Positions 18,437-28,348 are shown, counted from the first letter of the stretch. The stretch is DNA of 64,000 bases from Rubrivivax sp. (GCA_024641945.1 JAHECD010000004.1:24736-88735); one strand, 5' to 3'. Made by a program: numbers and translations. The notes: generated by a model not told the origin, from the sequence alone.

Positions 18437-20128
18437 CTAGGTGCGCAAGATCAGTCCGCCCGCCGAGCGACCTGTTTGACGAATGCCAGCGATATGGTGG
18501 ACGGGGTGGCAGACACGGGCCATGGTCTCGTTCGATTCAGCGACGAGTGCGTCGCAGTCTTGCAGGCTCGCGGCGTGGCGGCGGGCGACCAGCGTCGCCA
18601 TTTCGAGCAACTTGGCGTTGCGCCACGTTTTGCCACGATCGAGGAGAGCTCGTACGGCCTGGTCCGGTCGCGACTCCAGCGCGTGGGTCATCGACGTTTC
18701 GACATACGACGCCAACTCTTGCTGGCAGGCCCTGACAACCGAGCGCAGTTGGTCGCTGGTTGCCGCCGCGGACACCAGCAGTTCGGTCATCGAGCGCGAT
18801 ACGCAGAACCGATGGCCAGCGGCCTTGGCGACCTTTTCGAGTTCTCCCGCAGAAATGTCGCGGTCGGGCAGTCTTGCCCAGACCGCGAGTGCCACGACAG
18901 CGGACTCCAAGTCGCCGGCGTCACTCTCGATCACGGCGGAAAGTTCTCTGGCGCAATCCTGCGCGGCGTCCAGTTCATTGGCGGCGAGATGCCGAAGCGC
19001 GCGCGCCGCACGGTCGAAGCACTCCAGTCGAGGCGACCCTTCCTGCCTTTGCGCGTGTCGAAGCAACTGCTCGTGGGCGGCTACGAGCGCCTTGGTATTT
19101 CGTTCATCGTAGCGAAGCAGTACCAGGAGCATGAGTGTGAGCGCATCGAAAAGCCGCGACCGGATGCCGAGGCTCACGCTGCGGTCGAGCCACTGCATGG
19201 CGCCCTGCCGATCGCCGGCATAGAAGGCGAGCGAACCGCAGGCTTGAAGCCGAAGAAGGCAACCCGGCGTCAGTTCCACTGATCGGCGATAGGCGGCAAA
19301 TGCCTTGTCGATATCGCCGTGTTCGAGGTGGATGCGCCCCAGCGCATCGTGCGCATCGGCATCGTCGGCGCGACTGGCGATCAAGGCATCGCAGATCCGT
19401 CGTGCCGTGCCCAAGTCACCGCGGTGAAGGTGGGCTCGAACGATGCCCAGGCGAGCCCAGCTCGAGCCCGCCTTTCGCTCGACGTCTTCGCAGAGTTCGA
19501 GCGTGGCCTTGGCATTGCCCTGGCGCAGCAGCAGTTCTGCCGCGACGCGCGCGGCGTACGGCGCGTACGGCATATTGCGGTGGTAACGATCGAGGCTCAG
19601 GCGCGTCGCGCGTGGCAGATCGCCCGTGGCCAGGGCACCGAGCAGATCTGCGAGCGTCTCCTTTCGTCTGCGAGCCTCGAGGATCCGCTCCGCGAGGGTT
19701 GCCGCGGTGTAGGGCCGCAGCAGGAATCCGTCCAGAGACGCTTCGCCGGCCTCGGTCACCTTTGCATAGGTCGCTTCGCTCGTGATCATGATGAACACCG
19801 TCGAATGCGGCAGCAGCTGTTCGCGCCGAAGTTCGTCCACGAGGTCTTGACCCGTGACGTCGGGATCATCGAAATCCCGGCTGCACAGCACGATGTCGTA
19901 CGCGTCCTGTTCCAGCTTCAAGCGGGCGTCGGTGATTCGCGATGCCTGATGCACCACGCCGACACCCATGTCGCGCAACTGGTTGCACACGACACTGCGA
20001 GCCATGGCATTCGGCTCGATGACGAGCGCCTGCGCAGACGCGATGTCGTTGCGCTTTCGAGGCGCCGGCGCGACAAACGATGCCGCGGAGGGCGACCGCT
20101 CGATGGTGGAGGGGGCGGCTGTGGTCAT
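18437..20128 (-). CDS. Receiver domain-TPR protein
   Basis: A 563-residue cytoplasmic protein: disordered N-terminus (1-30), a CheY-like receiver (about 33-150), then TPR-like helical repeats (for example DADAHDALGRIHLEHGDIDKA) to the end. The phosphoacceptor Asp85 (RDFDDPDVTG, spaced correctly to Pro89 and Gly93) and Thr116 are present. But the acidic pair is Glu38-Pro39 and the invariant Lys is Arg139, so phosphorylation may be weak or absent. I prefer the ATG at 20128; a GTG at 20158 is in frame. It follows dnaJ in the same direction. Target unknown. Confidence 0.8.
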   Translation of the reverse strand: MTTAAPSTIERSPSAASFVAPAPRKRNDIASAQALVIEPNAMARSVVCNQLRDMGVGVVHQASRITDARLKLEQDAYDIVLCSRDFDDPDVTGQDLVDELRREQLLPHSTVFIMITSEATYAKVTEAGEASLDGFLLRPYTAATLAERILEARRRKETLADLLGALATGDLPRATRLSLDRYHRNMPYAPYAARVAAELLLRQGNAKATLELCEDVERKAGSSWARLGIVRAHLHRGDLGTARRICDALIASRADDADAHDALGRIHLEHGDIDKAFAAYRRSVELTPGCLLRLQACGSLAFYAGDRQGAMQWLDRSVSLGIRSRLFDALTLMLLVLLRYDERNTKALVAAHEQLLRHAQRQEGSPRLECFDRAARALRHLAANELDAAQDCARELSAVIESDAGDLESAVVALAVWARLPDRDISAGELEKVAKAAGHRFCVSRSMTELLVSAAATSDQLRSVVRACQQELASYVETSMTHALESRPDQAVRALLDRGKTWRNAKLLEMATLVARRHAASLQDCDALVAESNETMARVCHPVHHIAGIRQTGRSAGGLILRT

Positions 20129-20203
20129 GATCCGTCTGTACAGCAGATCATCGGCCACGGCGCCGCAGACTTGAGCCCGCCCAGCCCTGCGGGACCGATC
20201 GCG

Positions 20204-21355
20204 CTACTTGAAAAGGTCGCGCACGCGGTCGGTCCAGCTCTTGGCGTTCGGCGAGTGCCGGTCACCCGAGGTGCGGAAGGACTCGTCGAGTTCCTTCAAC
20301 AACTTGCGTTGAGCCTCGGTCAACTTCACTGGTGTCTCGACCGTCACGTGGCAATACAGGTCGCCTGGATAACTCGAGCGGATGCCCTTGATCCCCTTGC
20401 CGCGCAGACGGAACGTCTTGCCATGCTGCGTGCCTTCGGGCAGGTCGATTTCGGCCTTGCCCGATAGCGTCGGCACCTCGATCGCGCCGCCCAGTGCCGC
20501 GGTGGTCAACCCGACCGGCACGGTGCAGTGCAGATCGTCGCCATCACGCTCGAAGATCTCGTGCTGCTTGATCCGGATCTCGATGTACAGGTCTCCGGCC
20601 GGGCCGCCATTGGTGCCGGGCTCGCCGTTGCCTGCCGAGCGGATGCGCATGCCTTCGTTGATGCCGGCCGGTATCTTGACCTCGAGCGTCTTCTGGCGCT
20701 TGATCTTGCCGGCGCCGTGGCAGGTCGTGCACGGCTCCGGAATGATCTTGCCGGTGCCACGACAGTGCGGGCACGTTTGTTGGATGCTGAAGAAGCCCTG
20801 GCGCATGTGCACCGTACCCGCTCCGTTGCACGTGGCGCACGGTTTGGCATGCGTGCCGGGCTTTGCGCCGGTGCCGCCGCAGGTATCGCACGCGTCCCAG
20901 CTGGGGATCCGGATCTGCGTGTCCTTGCCCGCCGCCGCTTCCTCGAGCGTGATCTCCATCGCGTAGCTCAGGTCGCTTCCACGATAGACCTGCTGCGCAC
21001 CGCCGCCGCGCCGGGCGCCGGCGGCGCCGCCCGCGCCAAAGATGTCACCGAAGATGTCGCCGAACGCCTCGGCGAAACCACCGAACCCTTCAGGCCCAGG
21101 GCCACCTCGCCCGCCCATGTTGGGGTCCACGCCTGCGTGGCCGAACTGGTCGTACGCGGCGCGCTTCTGTGCGTCGGAGAGCATTTCGTAGGCCTCTTTC
21201 GCCTCCTTGAACTTCTCCTCCGACTTCTTGGCATCGTCACCCTGGTTTCGGTCGGGGTGGTGCTTCATCGCCAGCTTGCGATAGGCCTTCTTGATGTCGT
21301 CCTCGGAGGCGTTCTTCGGGACGCCGAGGATGTCGTAGTAGTCGCGCTTTGCCAT
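20204..21355 (-). CDS. dnaJ: Chaperone DnaJ (Hsp40)
   Basis: Co-chaperone that stimulates the DnaK ATPase and delivers unfolded proteins. The 383-residue type I DnaJ has the J domain with the HPD motif (MKHHPDRNQ), a Gly/Phe-rich linker (about 75-125), four CxxCxGxG zinc repeats ([32 protein letters not shown]), and the C-terminal substrate domains. It lies 109 bases after dnaK, with a strong hairpin between. Confidence 0.97.
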   Translation of the reverse strand: MAKRDYYDILGVPKNASEDDIKKAYRKLAMKHHPDRNQGDDAKKSEEKFKEAKEAYEMLSDAQKRAAYDQFGHAGVDPNMGGRGGPGPEGFGGFAEAFGDIFGDIFGAGGAAGARRGGGAQQVYRGSDLSYAMEITLEEAAAGKDTQIRIPSWDACDTCGGTGAKPGTHAKPCATCNGAGTVHMRQGFFSIQQTCPHCRGTGKIIPEPCTTCHGAGKIKRQKTLEVKIPAGINEGMRIRSAGNGEPGTNGGPAGDLYIEIRIKQHEIFERDGDDLHCTVPVGLTTAALGGAIEVPTLSGKAEIDLPEGTQHGKTFRLRGKGIKGIRSSYPGDLYCHVTVETPVKLTEAQRKLLKELDESFRTSGDRHSPNAKSWTDRVRDLFK

Positions 21356-21436
21356 GAAAACTCTCAGATCCGATGAAGCGAAACCGCCGCGTCGCGGTGC
21401 AGGCCGGGCCTGTCACCTCGTACGCGGCGAATAAGC

Positions 21437-21460
21437 GGCGCGGCCCATCGGGCCCGCGCC
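21437..21460 (-). terminator. GC hairpin between dnaK and dnaJ
   Basis: GGCGCGGCCC (21437-21446) and GGGCCCGCGCC (21450-21460) form a long stem with a 3-base loop and one bulge, four bases after the dnaK stop on the minus strand. No T-run follows. Likely an mRNA stabiliser or partial attenuator lowering dnaJ relative to dnaK. Confidence 0.5.
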
Positions 21461-21464
21461 GGAA

Positions 21465-23411
21465 TCACTTCTTGACTTCCTTGAACTCGGCGTCGACCAC
21501 GTTGTCGTCGGCCGGCTTGGACGATTTCGGCGCCGCTCCCTCCGGTGCGGCTTCCGGAGCACCGGCGTCGGCTGCCGCCGCAGCGGCCTGCTGCTCCGCG
21601 TAGACCTTCTCGCCGAGCTTCTGGCTGGCCGTCATCAGCGCCTCGGTGCGCGCATCGATCGCCGCCTTGTCGTCACCCTTGATCGCCTCTTCGGCATCTT
21701 TCAGGGCGGCTTCAATGGTTTCCTTCTCGCCGGCCTCGAGCTTGTCGCCATGCTCGGACACGCTCTTGCGCACCGAGTGGATCATCGCATCGGCCTGATT
21801 GCGTGCCTGTACGAGTTCGACCTTCTTGTGGTCCTCGGCGGCGTTCAATTCCGCATCCTTGACCATCTTCTGGATCTCTTCCTCCGACAGACCCGAGTTG
21901 GCCTTGATCGTGATCTTGTTTTCCTTGCCCGTGCCCTTGTCCTTGGCATTGACGTGCAGGATGCCGTTGGCGTCGATGTCGAAAGTGACCTCGATCTGCG
22001 GCAGGCCGCGCGGTGCCGGCGGGATGCCCTCGAGGTTGAACTCACCCAGGCTCTTGTTGCCGGTGGCAAGTTCACGCTCGCCCTGGTAGACCTTGATCGT
22101 CACGGCCGGCTGGTTGTCGTCTGCGGTCGAGAACACCTGCGAGAACTTGGTCGGAATCGTCGTGTTCTTCTTGATCATCTTGGTCATCACACCGCCGAGC
22201 GTCTCGATACCGAGCGACAGCGGCGTCACGTCCAGGAGCAGCACATCCTTGCGCTCGCCACCCAGCACCTGGCCCTGGATGGCGGCACCCACGGCTACCG
22301 CCTCGTCCGGGTTGACGTCCTTGCGCGGCTCCTTGCCGAAGAAGGCCTTGACCTTGTCCTGCACCTTGGGCATGCGCGTCATGCCGCCGACCAGGATCAC
22401 GTCGTCGATGTCGGTCAGCTTGACGCCGGCATCCTTGACCGCGATGCGGCACGGCTCCATCGTGCGCTCGATCAACTCGTCGACCAGGCTCTCGAGCTTG
22501 GCGCGCGTGAGCTTCACATTCAGGTGCTTCGGGCCGGTGGCGTCGGCCGTGATGTACGGCAGGTTGACATCGGTCTGCGTGCTGTTGGACAGCTCGATCT
22601 TCGCCTTCTCGGCAGCTTCCTTCAGGCGCTGCAGCGCCAGCACGTCTTTCGTCAGGTCGACACCTTGCTCCTTCTTGAACTCGGTGACGATGTAATCGAT
22701 GATGCGCTGGTCGAAGTCCTCGCCACCCAGGAACGTGTCGCCGTTCGTCGACAGCACCTCGAACTGCTTCTCGCCGTCGACGTCGGCAATCTCGATGATC
22801 GAGATGTCGAACGTGCCGCCGCCGAGGTCGAAGACGGCGATCTTGCGGTCACCCTTGCCGTGTTTGTCCAGGCCGAACGCCAGGGCCGCGGCGGTGGGCT
22901 CGTTGATGATGCGCTTGACGTCGAGGCCGGCAATGCGGCCGGCGTCCTTGGTCGCCTGGCGCTGGCTGTCGTTGAAGTAGGCCGGCACCGTGATCACGGC
23001 TTCGGTGACTTCCTCGCCGAGGTAGTCCTCGGCGGTCTTCTTCATCTTGCGCAGCACTTCGGCGCTGATCTGCGGCGGTGCGAGCTTCTTGCCGCGCACC
23101 TCGATCCAGGCGTCGCCGTTGTCGGCCGCGAGGATCTTGTAAGGCATCAGGTCGATGTCCTTCTGCACTTCCTTCTCGGCGAACTTGCGGCCGATCAGGC
23201 GCTTGGACGCGTAGACCGTATTTTTCGGGTTCGTGACGGCCTGACGCTTGGCCGAGGCGCCGACGAGCACTTCACCGTCGTCCTGGTAGGCAATGATCGA
23301 CGGCGTGGTGCGCGCACCCTCGCTGTTCTCGATCACCTTGGTCGTATTCCCCTCCATGATCGCGACACACGAGTTGGTCGTGCCGAGGTCGATGCCGATG
23401 ATCTTTCCCAT
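21465..23411 (-). CDS. dnaK: Molecular chaperone DnaK (Hsp70)
   Basis: ATP-driven chaperone. The 648-residue protein begins [20 protein letters not shown], has the phosphate motifs ([15 protein letters not shown]), LVGGMTRMP in the nucleotide domain, the substrate-binding segment ([20 protein letters not shown]), and the conserved tail [20 protein letters not shown] precedes the ATG. A sigma-32-type promoter lies in the grpE-dnaK gap in addition to one upstream of grpE. Confidence 0.98.
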   Translation of the reverse strand: MGKIIGIDLGTTNSCVAIMEGNTTKVIENSEGARTTPSIIAYQDDGEVLVGASAKRQAVTNPKNTVYASKRLIGRKFAEKEVQKDIDLMPYKILAADNGDAWIEVRGKKLAPPQISAEVLRKMKKTAEDYLGEEVTEAVITVPAYFNDSQRQATKDAGRIAGLDVKRIINEPTAAALAFGLDKHGKGDRKIAVFDLGGGTFDISIIEIADVDGEKQFEVLSTNGDTFLGGEDFDQRIIDYIVTEFKKEQGVDLTKDVLALQRLKEAAEKAKIELSNSTQTDVNLPYITADATGPKHLNVKLTRAKLESLVDELIERTMEPCRIAVKDAGVKLTDIDDVILVGGMTRMPKVQDKVKAFFGKEPRKDVNPDEAVAVGAAIQGQVLGGERKDVLLLDVTPLSLGIETLGGVMTKMIKKNTTIPTKFSQVFSTADDNQPAVTIKVYQGERELATGNKSLGEFNLEGIPPAPRGLPQIEVTFDIDANGILHVNAKDKGTGKENKITIKANSGLSEEEIQKMVKDAELNAAEDHKKVELVQARNQADAMIHSVRKSVSEHGDKLEAGEKETIEAALKDAEEAIKGDDKAAIDARTEALMTASQKLGEKVYAEQQAAAAAADAGAPEAAPEGAAPKSSKPADDNVVDAEFKEVKK

Positions 23412-23449
23412 TTTCGAATGCTCCTGAAACTGAATTCGGTTGTCTTAGA

Positions 23450-23476
23450 GTTGTGGATAACCTGCCGGCTTTCAAG
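23450..23476 (-). promoter_or_regulatory. Sigma-32-like promoter and DnaA-box match upstream of dnaK
   Basis: On the minus strand CTTGAAA (23470-23476), a 13-base spacer, and CCACAAC (23450-23456) resemble a heat-shock promoter (CTTGAAA/CCCCAT). The -35 is perfect and the -10 approximate. TTATCCACA (23452-23460) is a perfect DnaA box sequence overlapping the -10. Confidence 0.55.
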
Positions 23477-23497
23477 GGCGCCGGACCGTGACTCAAG

Positions 23498-24040
23498 TCA
23501 CTTGGGTGCGGACACCGTCACCAGTGCGGGGCGCAATATCCGGTCGGCGATCAGGTAGCCCTTTTGCAGCACCGCAACCACCGTATTGGCCTCCTGATCG
23601 GCCGGCACCATGCTGATCGCCTGGTGCTGGTGCGGGTCAAACTTGGTGCCGGGTGGGGGCGCGATCTGGACGACCTTGTTGCGCTCCAGCGCCTGGCCCA
23701 GTTGGCGCAGCGTGGCGTGCACGCCCTCGAGAAGCTGCTCGTTGGTGGCGTTCGGAATGGCAATCGCCGCCTCGAGACTGTCGCGCACAGGCAGCAGACT
23801 TTCGGCAAAGCCCTCGATCGCGAATTTGCGTGCCTTGGACATCTCCTCGTCGGCACGCCTGCGGGTATTTTCGGCCTCGGCCTTGGCTCGCAGGTAGGCG
23901 TCGGACACCTCGGCATGTCGGGCCTCCAGTGCCGCAAGACGTTCTTCCAAAGAGTTCGGGACTGCGTCTTGCCGGTCGGCGGTGGATGGGGTGCCGTTCT
24001 GCACGGGCTCCTGATCTGGGTGGGGGGTGCTTGTGGTCAT
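23498..24040 (-). CDS. grpE: Nucleotide exchange factor GrpE
   Basis: Releases ADP from DnaK. The 180-residue protein has a charged N-terminus, a long coiled coil ([21 protein letters not shown]... through [22 protein letters not shown], about residues 30-100), and the C-terminal beta domain with [13 protein letters not shown] and [21 protein letters not shown], the family signature. First gene of grpE-dnaK-dnaJ, behind a good sigma-32 promoter. No HrcA gene or CIRCE element is nearby. Confidence 0.95.
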   Translation of the reverse strand: MTTSTPHPDQEPVQNGTPSTADRQDAVPNSLEERLAALEARHAEVSDAYLRAKAEAENTRRRADEEMSKARKFAIEGFAESLLPVRDSLEAAIAIPNATNEQLLEGVHATLRQLGQALERNKVVQIAPPPGTKFDPHQHQAISMVPADQEANTVVAVLQKGYLIADRILRPALVTVSAPK

Positions 24041-24067
24041 GGTCGATATGCGTCAACTCGCGGGGAG

Positions 24068-24093
24068 ATTGGGGCGGTTGCCCCGGCTTCAAG
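24068..24093 (-). promoter_or_regulatory. Sigma-32 promoter of grpE-dnaK-dnaJ
   Basis: On the minus strand CTTGAAG (24087-24093), 12 bases, CCCCAAT (24068-24074), a near-consensus heat-shock promoter. It sits just after the hslR stop and about 28 bases before the grpE ATG. Confidence 0.8.
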
Positions 24094-24097
24094 AGGG

Positions 24098-24511
24098 TTA
24101 ATCGTCGGAATCCAAGGACGCGCTCCAGCGTTGCCAGTCGCCCAACTGACGTCGATCCCGTTTGGTCGGCCGGCCGTCGGTCAGCGCGAGAGCGGGTTCG
24201 GTGCCCTGGCGGCGCGCCTCGGCGGCGAGGTGGCGGGCCTGCACACTTTCGGGCGTTTCGTCATAGAGCAACTGGGCGACCGGCGCCGGGCCCCGCACGG
24301 CGCTCAGCCCGCGCACGTCGAAATGGCGCACGCCTCCCGGCTGGCGGATCGTGACGCGGTCGCCCGTTCGCATTTCGCGCGATGGTTTGGCATGCTGGCC
24401 ATTCACGTCGACGCGCCCGCGTCCCACCTCATCGGCGGCCAGGGATCGGGTCTTGAACAAGCGCGCGGCCCAAAGCCATTTGTCGAGGCGGACGTGCAGG
24501 ATGTCACTCAT
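24098..24511 (-). CDS. hslR: Hsp15-like S4-domain RNA-binding protein
   Basis: Small heat-shock-associated protein that in E. coli binds free 50S subunits carrying nascent chains. The 137-residue product has an S4 RNA-binding domain at residues 6-60 (RLDKWLWAARLFKTRSLAAD, then GRVDVNGQHAKPSREMRTGD), and a basic tail. It starts ten bases after the tctE stop and its end holds the grpE promoter. Position beside the dnaK locus fits the Hsp15 role. Confidence 0.88.
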   Translation of the reverse strand: MSDILHVRLDKWLWAARLFKTRSLAADEVGRGRVDVNGQHAKPSREMRTGDRVTIRQPGGVRHFDVRGLSAVRGPAPVAQLLYDETPESVQARHLAAEARRQGTEPALALTDGRPTKRDRRQLGDWQRWSASLDSDD

Positions 24512-24521
24512 CGCTCAATTC

Positions 24522-25937
24522 TCACGCGGCCGCCAGCGGTAGCCGGACGACGGCGTCCAGCCCCTCGATCTTTCCAGCGTCGGTTCGGTTCTTCAGTTCG
24601 ATCTGCCCACCCAGGCTGGCCACGATCTCGTGACAGATGGCAAGCCCCAGACCAGAGCCGTCTCGCTCCTGCAGGTCGGCGCGTGCAAACGGGCGGAACA
24701 GGTGCGGCCGGAGGTCCGCCGGAATGCCGGTCCCCCGGTCGGAGATGGTCAGGGCGGCATGGCGCCCATCGTTGACCAATGTCACGCCCAGGGTCGCACC
24801 CCGCGGGCTGTGCTTGATCGCGTTGTGCAGAAGATTGCGCGTGAGTTCGCGCAGGGCCCATTCGTGCGCGCGCACCGGCGTGGCGGTGACCGCGATCTCA
24901 AATTCGAGTCTGCCCTGGGCGATCAGCGCGGAAAGGTCCAGTGCCACCTGGCGCGCAGTGTGTGCCCAGTCGACCACCAGCGCATCGCCTTGCTGGCGAA
25001 GTTGTTCGACCTTGGCAAGTGCGAGCATCTGGTTGGCCAGGTCGGTCGCGTCGGCCACCGTGTGCTCAATCTCGCCGAGCGCCTGCTGCATCTCGACGTC
25101 GCCGCGTCGCGCCGACTGCACCTGTGCGCGCAGCACGGCCAGCGGTGTGCGCAGTTGGTGCGCCGTGTCGCGCAAGAAGCGCTTCTGATGCTGCAACTGT
25201 TGGTCGAGTCGGCTCATCAGGTCGTTCGTCGCCTCCACCATCGGCAGCAGTTCGCGCGGCGCACCGCCCACCGGCAGGGCCGAAAGATCGCCCGTCGCGC
25301 GGGACTGCAACTGCGCGCTCAGCTCCCGCACGGGCCGTGTCGCACGCTGCACGACGACCACCACGACCAGTGCGATCACGACCACCAGCGCACCTTGCTG
25401 CGAGATCGCCCGTGTCAACAGTTCGCGCGCCAAGGCTTGTCGCAACTCGAGCGTCTCGGCCACCTGGATGGTGGCCATGCCCTGGCCGGCAACGCCGGCG
25501 ACCGGCTGCAGCAGGACCGCCATCCGCACGGGCACGCCGCGGTAGGTGTCGTCGTAGAAATGCACGAGCGCCGCGTAGACGTTGCGCGCGGGGAGGGTGC
25601 CGCGCCAGGGTGGCATGTCATCGAAGCCCGAGACCGGCTCGCCGTTGAATCCCGAGACCTTGAAATACATGCGGCTGCGGCTGTCGGCCTCGAAGGCCTC
25701 CAGCGCCGAGTAGACCAGCGTGGAACGCAGCACCGGGCGGTCCGGTTCGCCCTCGACCTCGAGTTGTTCGCCGATGGACTTGGCCGAGGCCAGGAGCGTG
25801 CGGTCGTAGGCCGTGTCGGCCGCGGCCAGCGCCTGCCGGTATTCACTCACGGAATTGATCACCACGAACGCCAGGACGGGCACCAGGATACCAATCAGCA
25901 GTACGCGGCGCAGCGAGTTTTGACGCGGCGCTGTCAT
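24522..25937 (-). CDS. tctE: Sensor histidine kinase, TctE-like
   Basis: Inner-membrane sensor, 471 residues: membrane helices at about 11-29 and 183-197, a periplasmic sensor of the 2CSK_N type between them, HAMP-like linker, then the kinase. The phosphorylated histidine is His260 in RDTAHQLRTPLAVL; the ATP domain has LLHNAIKHSPRG, ISDRGTGIP and DGSGLGLAI. The divergent tctCBA operon and the upstream TctD-like regulator suggest it senses tricarboxylates such as citrate; the ligand is inferred from context. Confidence 0.87.
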   Translation of the reverse strand: MTAPRQNSLRRVLLIGILVPVLAFVVINSVSEYRQALAAADTAYDRTLLASAKSIGEQLEVEGEPDRPVLRSTLVYSALEAFEADSRSRMYFKVSGFNGEPVSGFDDMPPWRGTLPARNVYAALVHFYDDTYRGVPVRMAVLLQPVAGVAGQGMATIQVAETLELRQALARELLTRAISQQGALVVVIALVVVVVVQRATRPVRELSAQLQSRATGDLSALPVGGAPRELLPMVEATNDLMSRLDQQLQHQKRFLRDTAHQLRTPLAVLRAQVQSARRGDVEMQQALGEIEHTVADATDLANQMLALAKVEQLRQQGDALVVDWAHTARQVALDLSALIAQGRLEFEIAVTATPVRAHEWALRELTRNLLHNAIKHSPRGATLGVTLVNDGRHAALTISDRGTGIPADLRPHLFRPFARADLQERDGSGLGLAICHEIVASLGGQIELKNRTDAGKIEGLDAVVRLPLAAA

Positions 25938-26007
25938 CCGAGATTCGCGTTGACCATGCCGGCGCGGGCGAGGGCACGACCGCAGCGTTCGGGTCGGGTG
26001 GCAGGGA

Positions 26008-26673
26008 TCAATCGCCCTCCTTCAGCAGGTAGCCCAGCCCACGCAGCGTCACCAGTTGGGCGCCGGCACCGGCCAGCTTCTTGCGCAGGCGATAGACCAC
26101 GACTTCGATCGCCTCGGTATGGACGTCGGTCTCGCCGGGGAAGACCAGTTCGAACAGGCGTTCCTTGGCCACCGCATGGCCGGGCCGCTGCAGAAGGGCT
26201 CTCAGCAACGCATTTTCGCGGGCGGTCAGGTCCATGACCTGGTCATGCAGGTGGATGGCGCCGCTGTCGGCGTCGATCCGCAACCCGGCAAAGTCGTCTG
26301 GCGGTAGCCGGCCGGTCTGGCGCCGCGCCAGGGCACGTACGCGCGCCTCGAGTTCGTCGAGGTCGAACGGCTTGGCGAGATAGTCGTCTGCGCCCGTGTT
26401 CAAACCCAGGATACGGTCGCCCACCGTGCCACGCGCCGTGAGAATCAGGACGGGCGTATCCAGGCCCGCCCGACGGGCGTCTTCGAGCACCTGAAGGCCA
26501 TCCAGGCCGGGCAGGCTCAAGTCCAGCACCACGACGCTCGGCACGCAGGCCTGCCACCGCGCCACCGCGCGGGCGCCATCGTTGCACAGCACGACCTGGA
26601 TGCCGCGCCGCTCGAACGTGCGCTGCAAGGTCGTCTGCATGGCGGGGTTGTCTTCGACGAGCAGAAGCTTCAT
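26008..26673 (-). CDS. tctD: Response regulator, OmpR/PhoB family, TctD-like
   Basis: A 221-residue DNA-binding regulator: receiver with phosphorylation site Asp51 (VVVLDLSLPGLDG) and Lys in YLAKPFDLDEL, followed by a winged-helix domain (LRALLQRPGHAVAKERLFELV; EAIEVVVYRLRKKLAG; VTLRGLGYLL). I chose the ATG at 26673, which yields the standard MKLLLVEDNP start. Partner of TctE 70 bases downstream; divergent from tctC across a 120-base gap that probably contains its operator. Confidence 0.9.
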   Translation of the reverse strand: MKLLLVEDNPAMQTTLQRTFERRGIQVVLCNDGARAVARWQACVPSVVVLDLSLPGLDGLQVLEDARRAGLDTPVLILTARGTVGDRILGLNTGADDYLAKPFDLDELEARVRALARRQTGRLPPDDFAGLRIDADSGAIHLHDQVMDLTARENALLRALLQRPGHAVAKERLFELVFPGETDVHTEAIEVVVYRLRKKLAGAGAQLVTLRGLGYLLKEGD

Positions 26674-26793
26674 GGTCCACCAAATTATCCGGTGCTCACG
26701 GTTCGCGTTTTCCCCCGCCCATCGGACAGCGAATTGACAGCCGGGCCATCGACCATCGAGGCCATTCGTATCCACCCTAGACGGAGACTGCAA

Positions 26794-27753
26794 ATGCGTC
26801 GAGACACCTTCCTGAAGTCCATGGCTGCCCTGGCGGCCGCCGGCACGCTGCCGCTGTCGGCCCGCGCAGCCGCGAACCTGAAGATGATGATTCCTGCCAA
26901 CCCCGGTGGGGGCTGGGATTCGACCGGGCGTGCACTCGGCAAGGCATTGCAGGAGTCCGGCGTGGCGTCGTCGGTGACTTACGACAACAAGGGTGGCGCC
27001 GCCGGCGCGATCGGGCTTGCGCAGTTCTTCAATGCATCGAAGGGCGATGGCAACGCGCTGATGATCATGGGCGCCGTGATGCTCGGCGGCGAGATTCGCA
27101 ACAAGCCGCCGGTGTCGCTGTCGCAGGTGACGCCTCTGGCGCGCCTGACCACGGAATACAACGTGTTCGTCCTGCCGTCGAATTCACCGTTCAAGACGAT
27201 GGCCGATGTCGTGGCCCAGTTCAAGAAGGATCCTGGCAGCGTCAAGTGGGGCGGCGGCTCGGCCGGCTCGACCGAACACGTGGCGATCGCCATGCTGGCA
27301 CGCGAGGTGGGCGTCGACCCGCTGAAGATCAACTACGTACCCTTCCGAGGCGGCGGCGAAGCCACGGCGGCCATCCTCGGCGGCAACGTGAGTGTTGGCG
27401 GCAGCGGCTACAGCGAGTTCCAGACCTACATCGAGAGCGGCAAGATGAAGGCCATCGGCGTCACGTCCGAAGCCCGCCAAAAGGGCATCCCGGTGCCGAC
27501 CATGAAGGAGCTGGGATTCAACGTCGTGCTCGGCAACTGGCGCGGCGTTTATGGCGCTGCCGGCATCGACGCCGCCCAGAAGAAGGCGCTCGTCGATATG
27601 GTGATCAAGGCCACCAAGACCAAGTCGTGGGCCGAGGCGCTGGAGAAGAACAACTGGACGTCGGCCGTCTTGGCGGGCAAGCCGTTCGAGGAGTTCGTCG
27701 ACGAGAGCTTTGCTGGCCTGCGCGCGACGATGGTCAAGTCCGGGATGGTCTGA
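26794..27753 (+). CDS. tctC: Tricarboxylate-binding receptor TctC
   Basis: Periplasmic solute-binding protein (Bug/TctC family) of the tripartite tricarboxylate transporter. The 319-residue product has a signal peptide (TFLKSMAALAAAGTLPLSARA, ending near residue 24), then IPANPGGGWDSTGRALGKAL, the family ligand loop, and the KWGGGSAGSTEHVA loop. GGAGA lies ahead of the ATG at 26794. It heads tctCBA. Confidence 0.92.
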   Translation: MRRDTFLKSMAALAAAGTLPLSARAAANLKMMIPANPGGGWDSTGRALGKALQESGVASSVTYDNKGGAAGAIGLAQFFNASKGDGNALMIMGAVMLGGEIRNKPPVSLSQVTPLARLTTEYNVFVLPSNSPFKTMADVVAQFKKDPGSVKWGGGSAGSTEHVAIAMLAREVGVDPLKINYVPFRGGGEATAAILGGNVSVGGSGYSEFQTYIESGKMKAIGVTSEARQKGIPVPTMKELGFNVVLGNWRGVYGAAGIDAAQKKALVDMVIKATKTKSWAEALEKNNWTSAVLAGKPFEEFVDESFAGLRATMVKSGMV

Positions 27754-27779
27754 CGCCGGCCCCTGACTGATTACCGCCT

Positions 27780-27811
27780 GCGGGGCGCGGGTCGTCGAGG
27801 CCCCGCCCCGC
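27780..27811 (+). other. Intercistronic hairpin tctC-tctB
   Basis: GCGGGGCG (27780-27787) pairs with CGCCCCGC (27804-27811), 26 bases after the tctC stop. Such stems often let the receptor be made in excess over the membrane genes. Confidence 0.5.
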
Positions 27812-27835
27812 TCTTGTTGCAAGGAGCGAAGTTTC

Positions 27836-28348
27836 ATGTCCAACCCGTCGGAGCCCTCGATGCATCAGACCCTCGTGGGGGTCGGCGCGCTGGTGATCGG
27901 TGCCTTGATGGCCTACGGCGCGACGTCGATTCCATCGACCGCTGGCTATGCGGGCGTCGGCCCCAATTTTCTGCCCTGGGTCGTATCGCTGGTGCTGTTG
28001 CTGTGCGGCGCATGGTTGATCTATGAAGCGCGCAGTGGTGGTTTCCGTCATCTCGAAGAGCCGTCCGGCGCCGAGCATGGCAACTGGACCGCATTTGCAT
28101 GGATCACCGCCGGCATCATGGCCAACGCTTCGTTGATCACGACGGTCGGGTTCATCCTCAGCTGCACCCTGTGCTTCATGCTGGCGGTGCGGGGCCTGCG
28201 CATCGCCGAACGCAAGGCGGCCGGCGGCCCGCGCCAGATCGCCATCGACTTTGTCACCGGCGCCCTCATCGCAGCGCCTGCGTTCTGGGTCTTCACCAAG
28301 GTGTTGTCGATCAATCTGCCGGGCCTGACCGAAACGGGGTGGCTGTGA
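27836..28348 (+). CDS. tctB: Tripartite tricarboxylate transporter small subunit TctB
   Basis: A 170-residue inner-membrane protein with four hydrophobic helices (about 10-28, 41-62, 87-128 as a pair, and 142-160), the standard TctB topology; it has the [21 protein letters not shown] first helix. AAGGAG precedes the ATG. Its stop overlaps the tctA start (TGATG), consistent with coupled synthesis of the two membrane subunits. Confidence 0.88.
   Translation: MSNPSEPSMHQTLVGVGALVIGALMAYGATSIPSTAGYAGVGPNFLPWVVSLVLLLCGAWLIYEARSGGFRHLEEPSGAEHGNWTAFAWITAGIMANASLITTVGFILSCTLCFMLAVRGLRIAERKAAGGPRQIAIDFVTGALIAAPAFWVFTKVLSINLPGLTETGWL

Noticed and set aside
20159..20203. Intrinsic terminator after dnaJ
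   Set aside because: Only a weak GC stem without a T-run.
21750..23558. 602-residue antisense frame over dnaK
   Set aside because: Shadow of DnaK; Asp/His/Val-rich without domains.
24041..24097. CIRCE element (TTAGCACTC-N9-GAGTGCTAA) near grpE
   Set aside because: Not found; only sigma-32-type elements are present.
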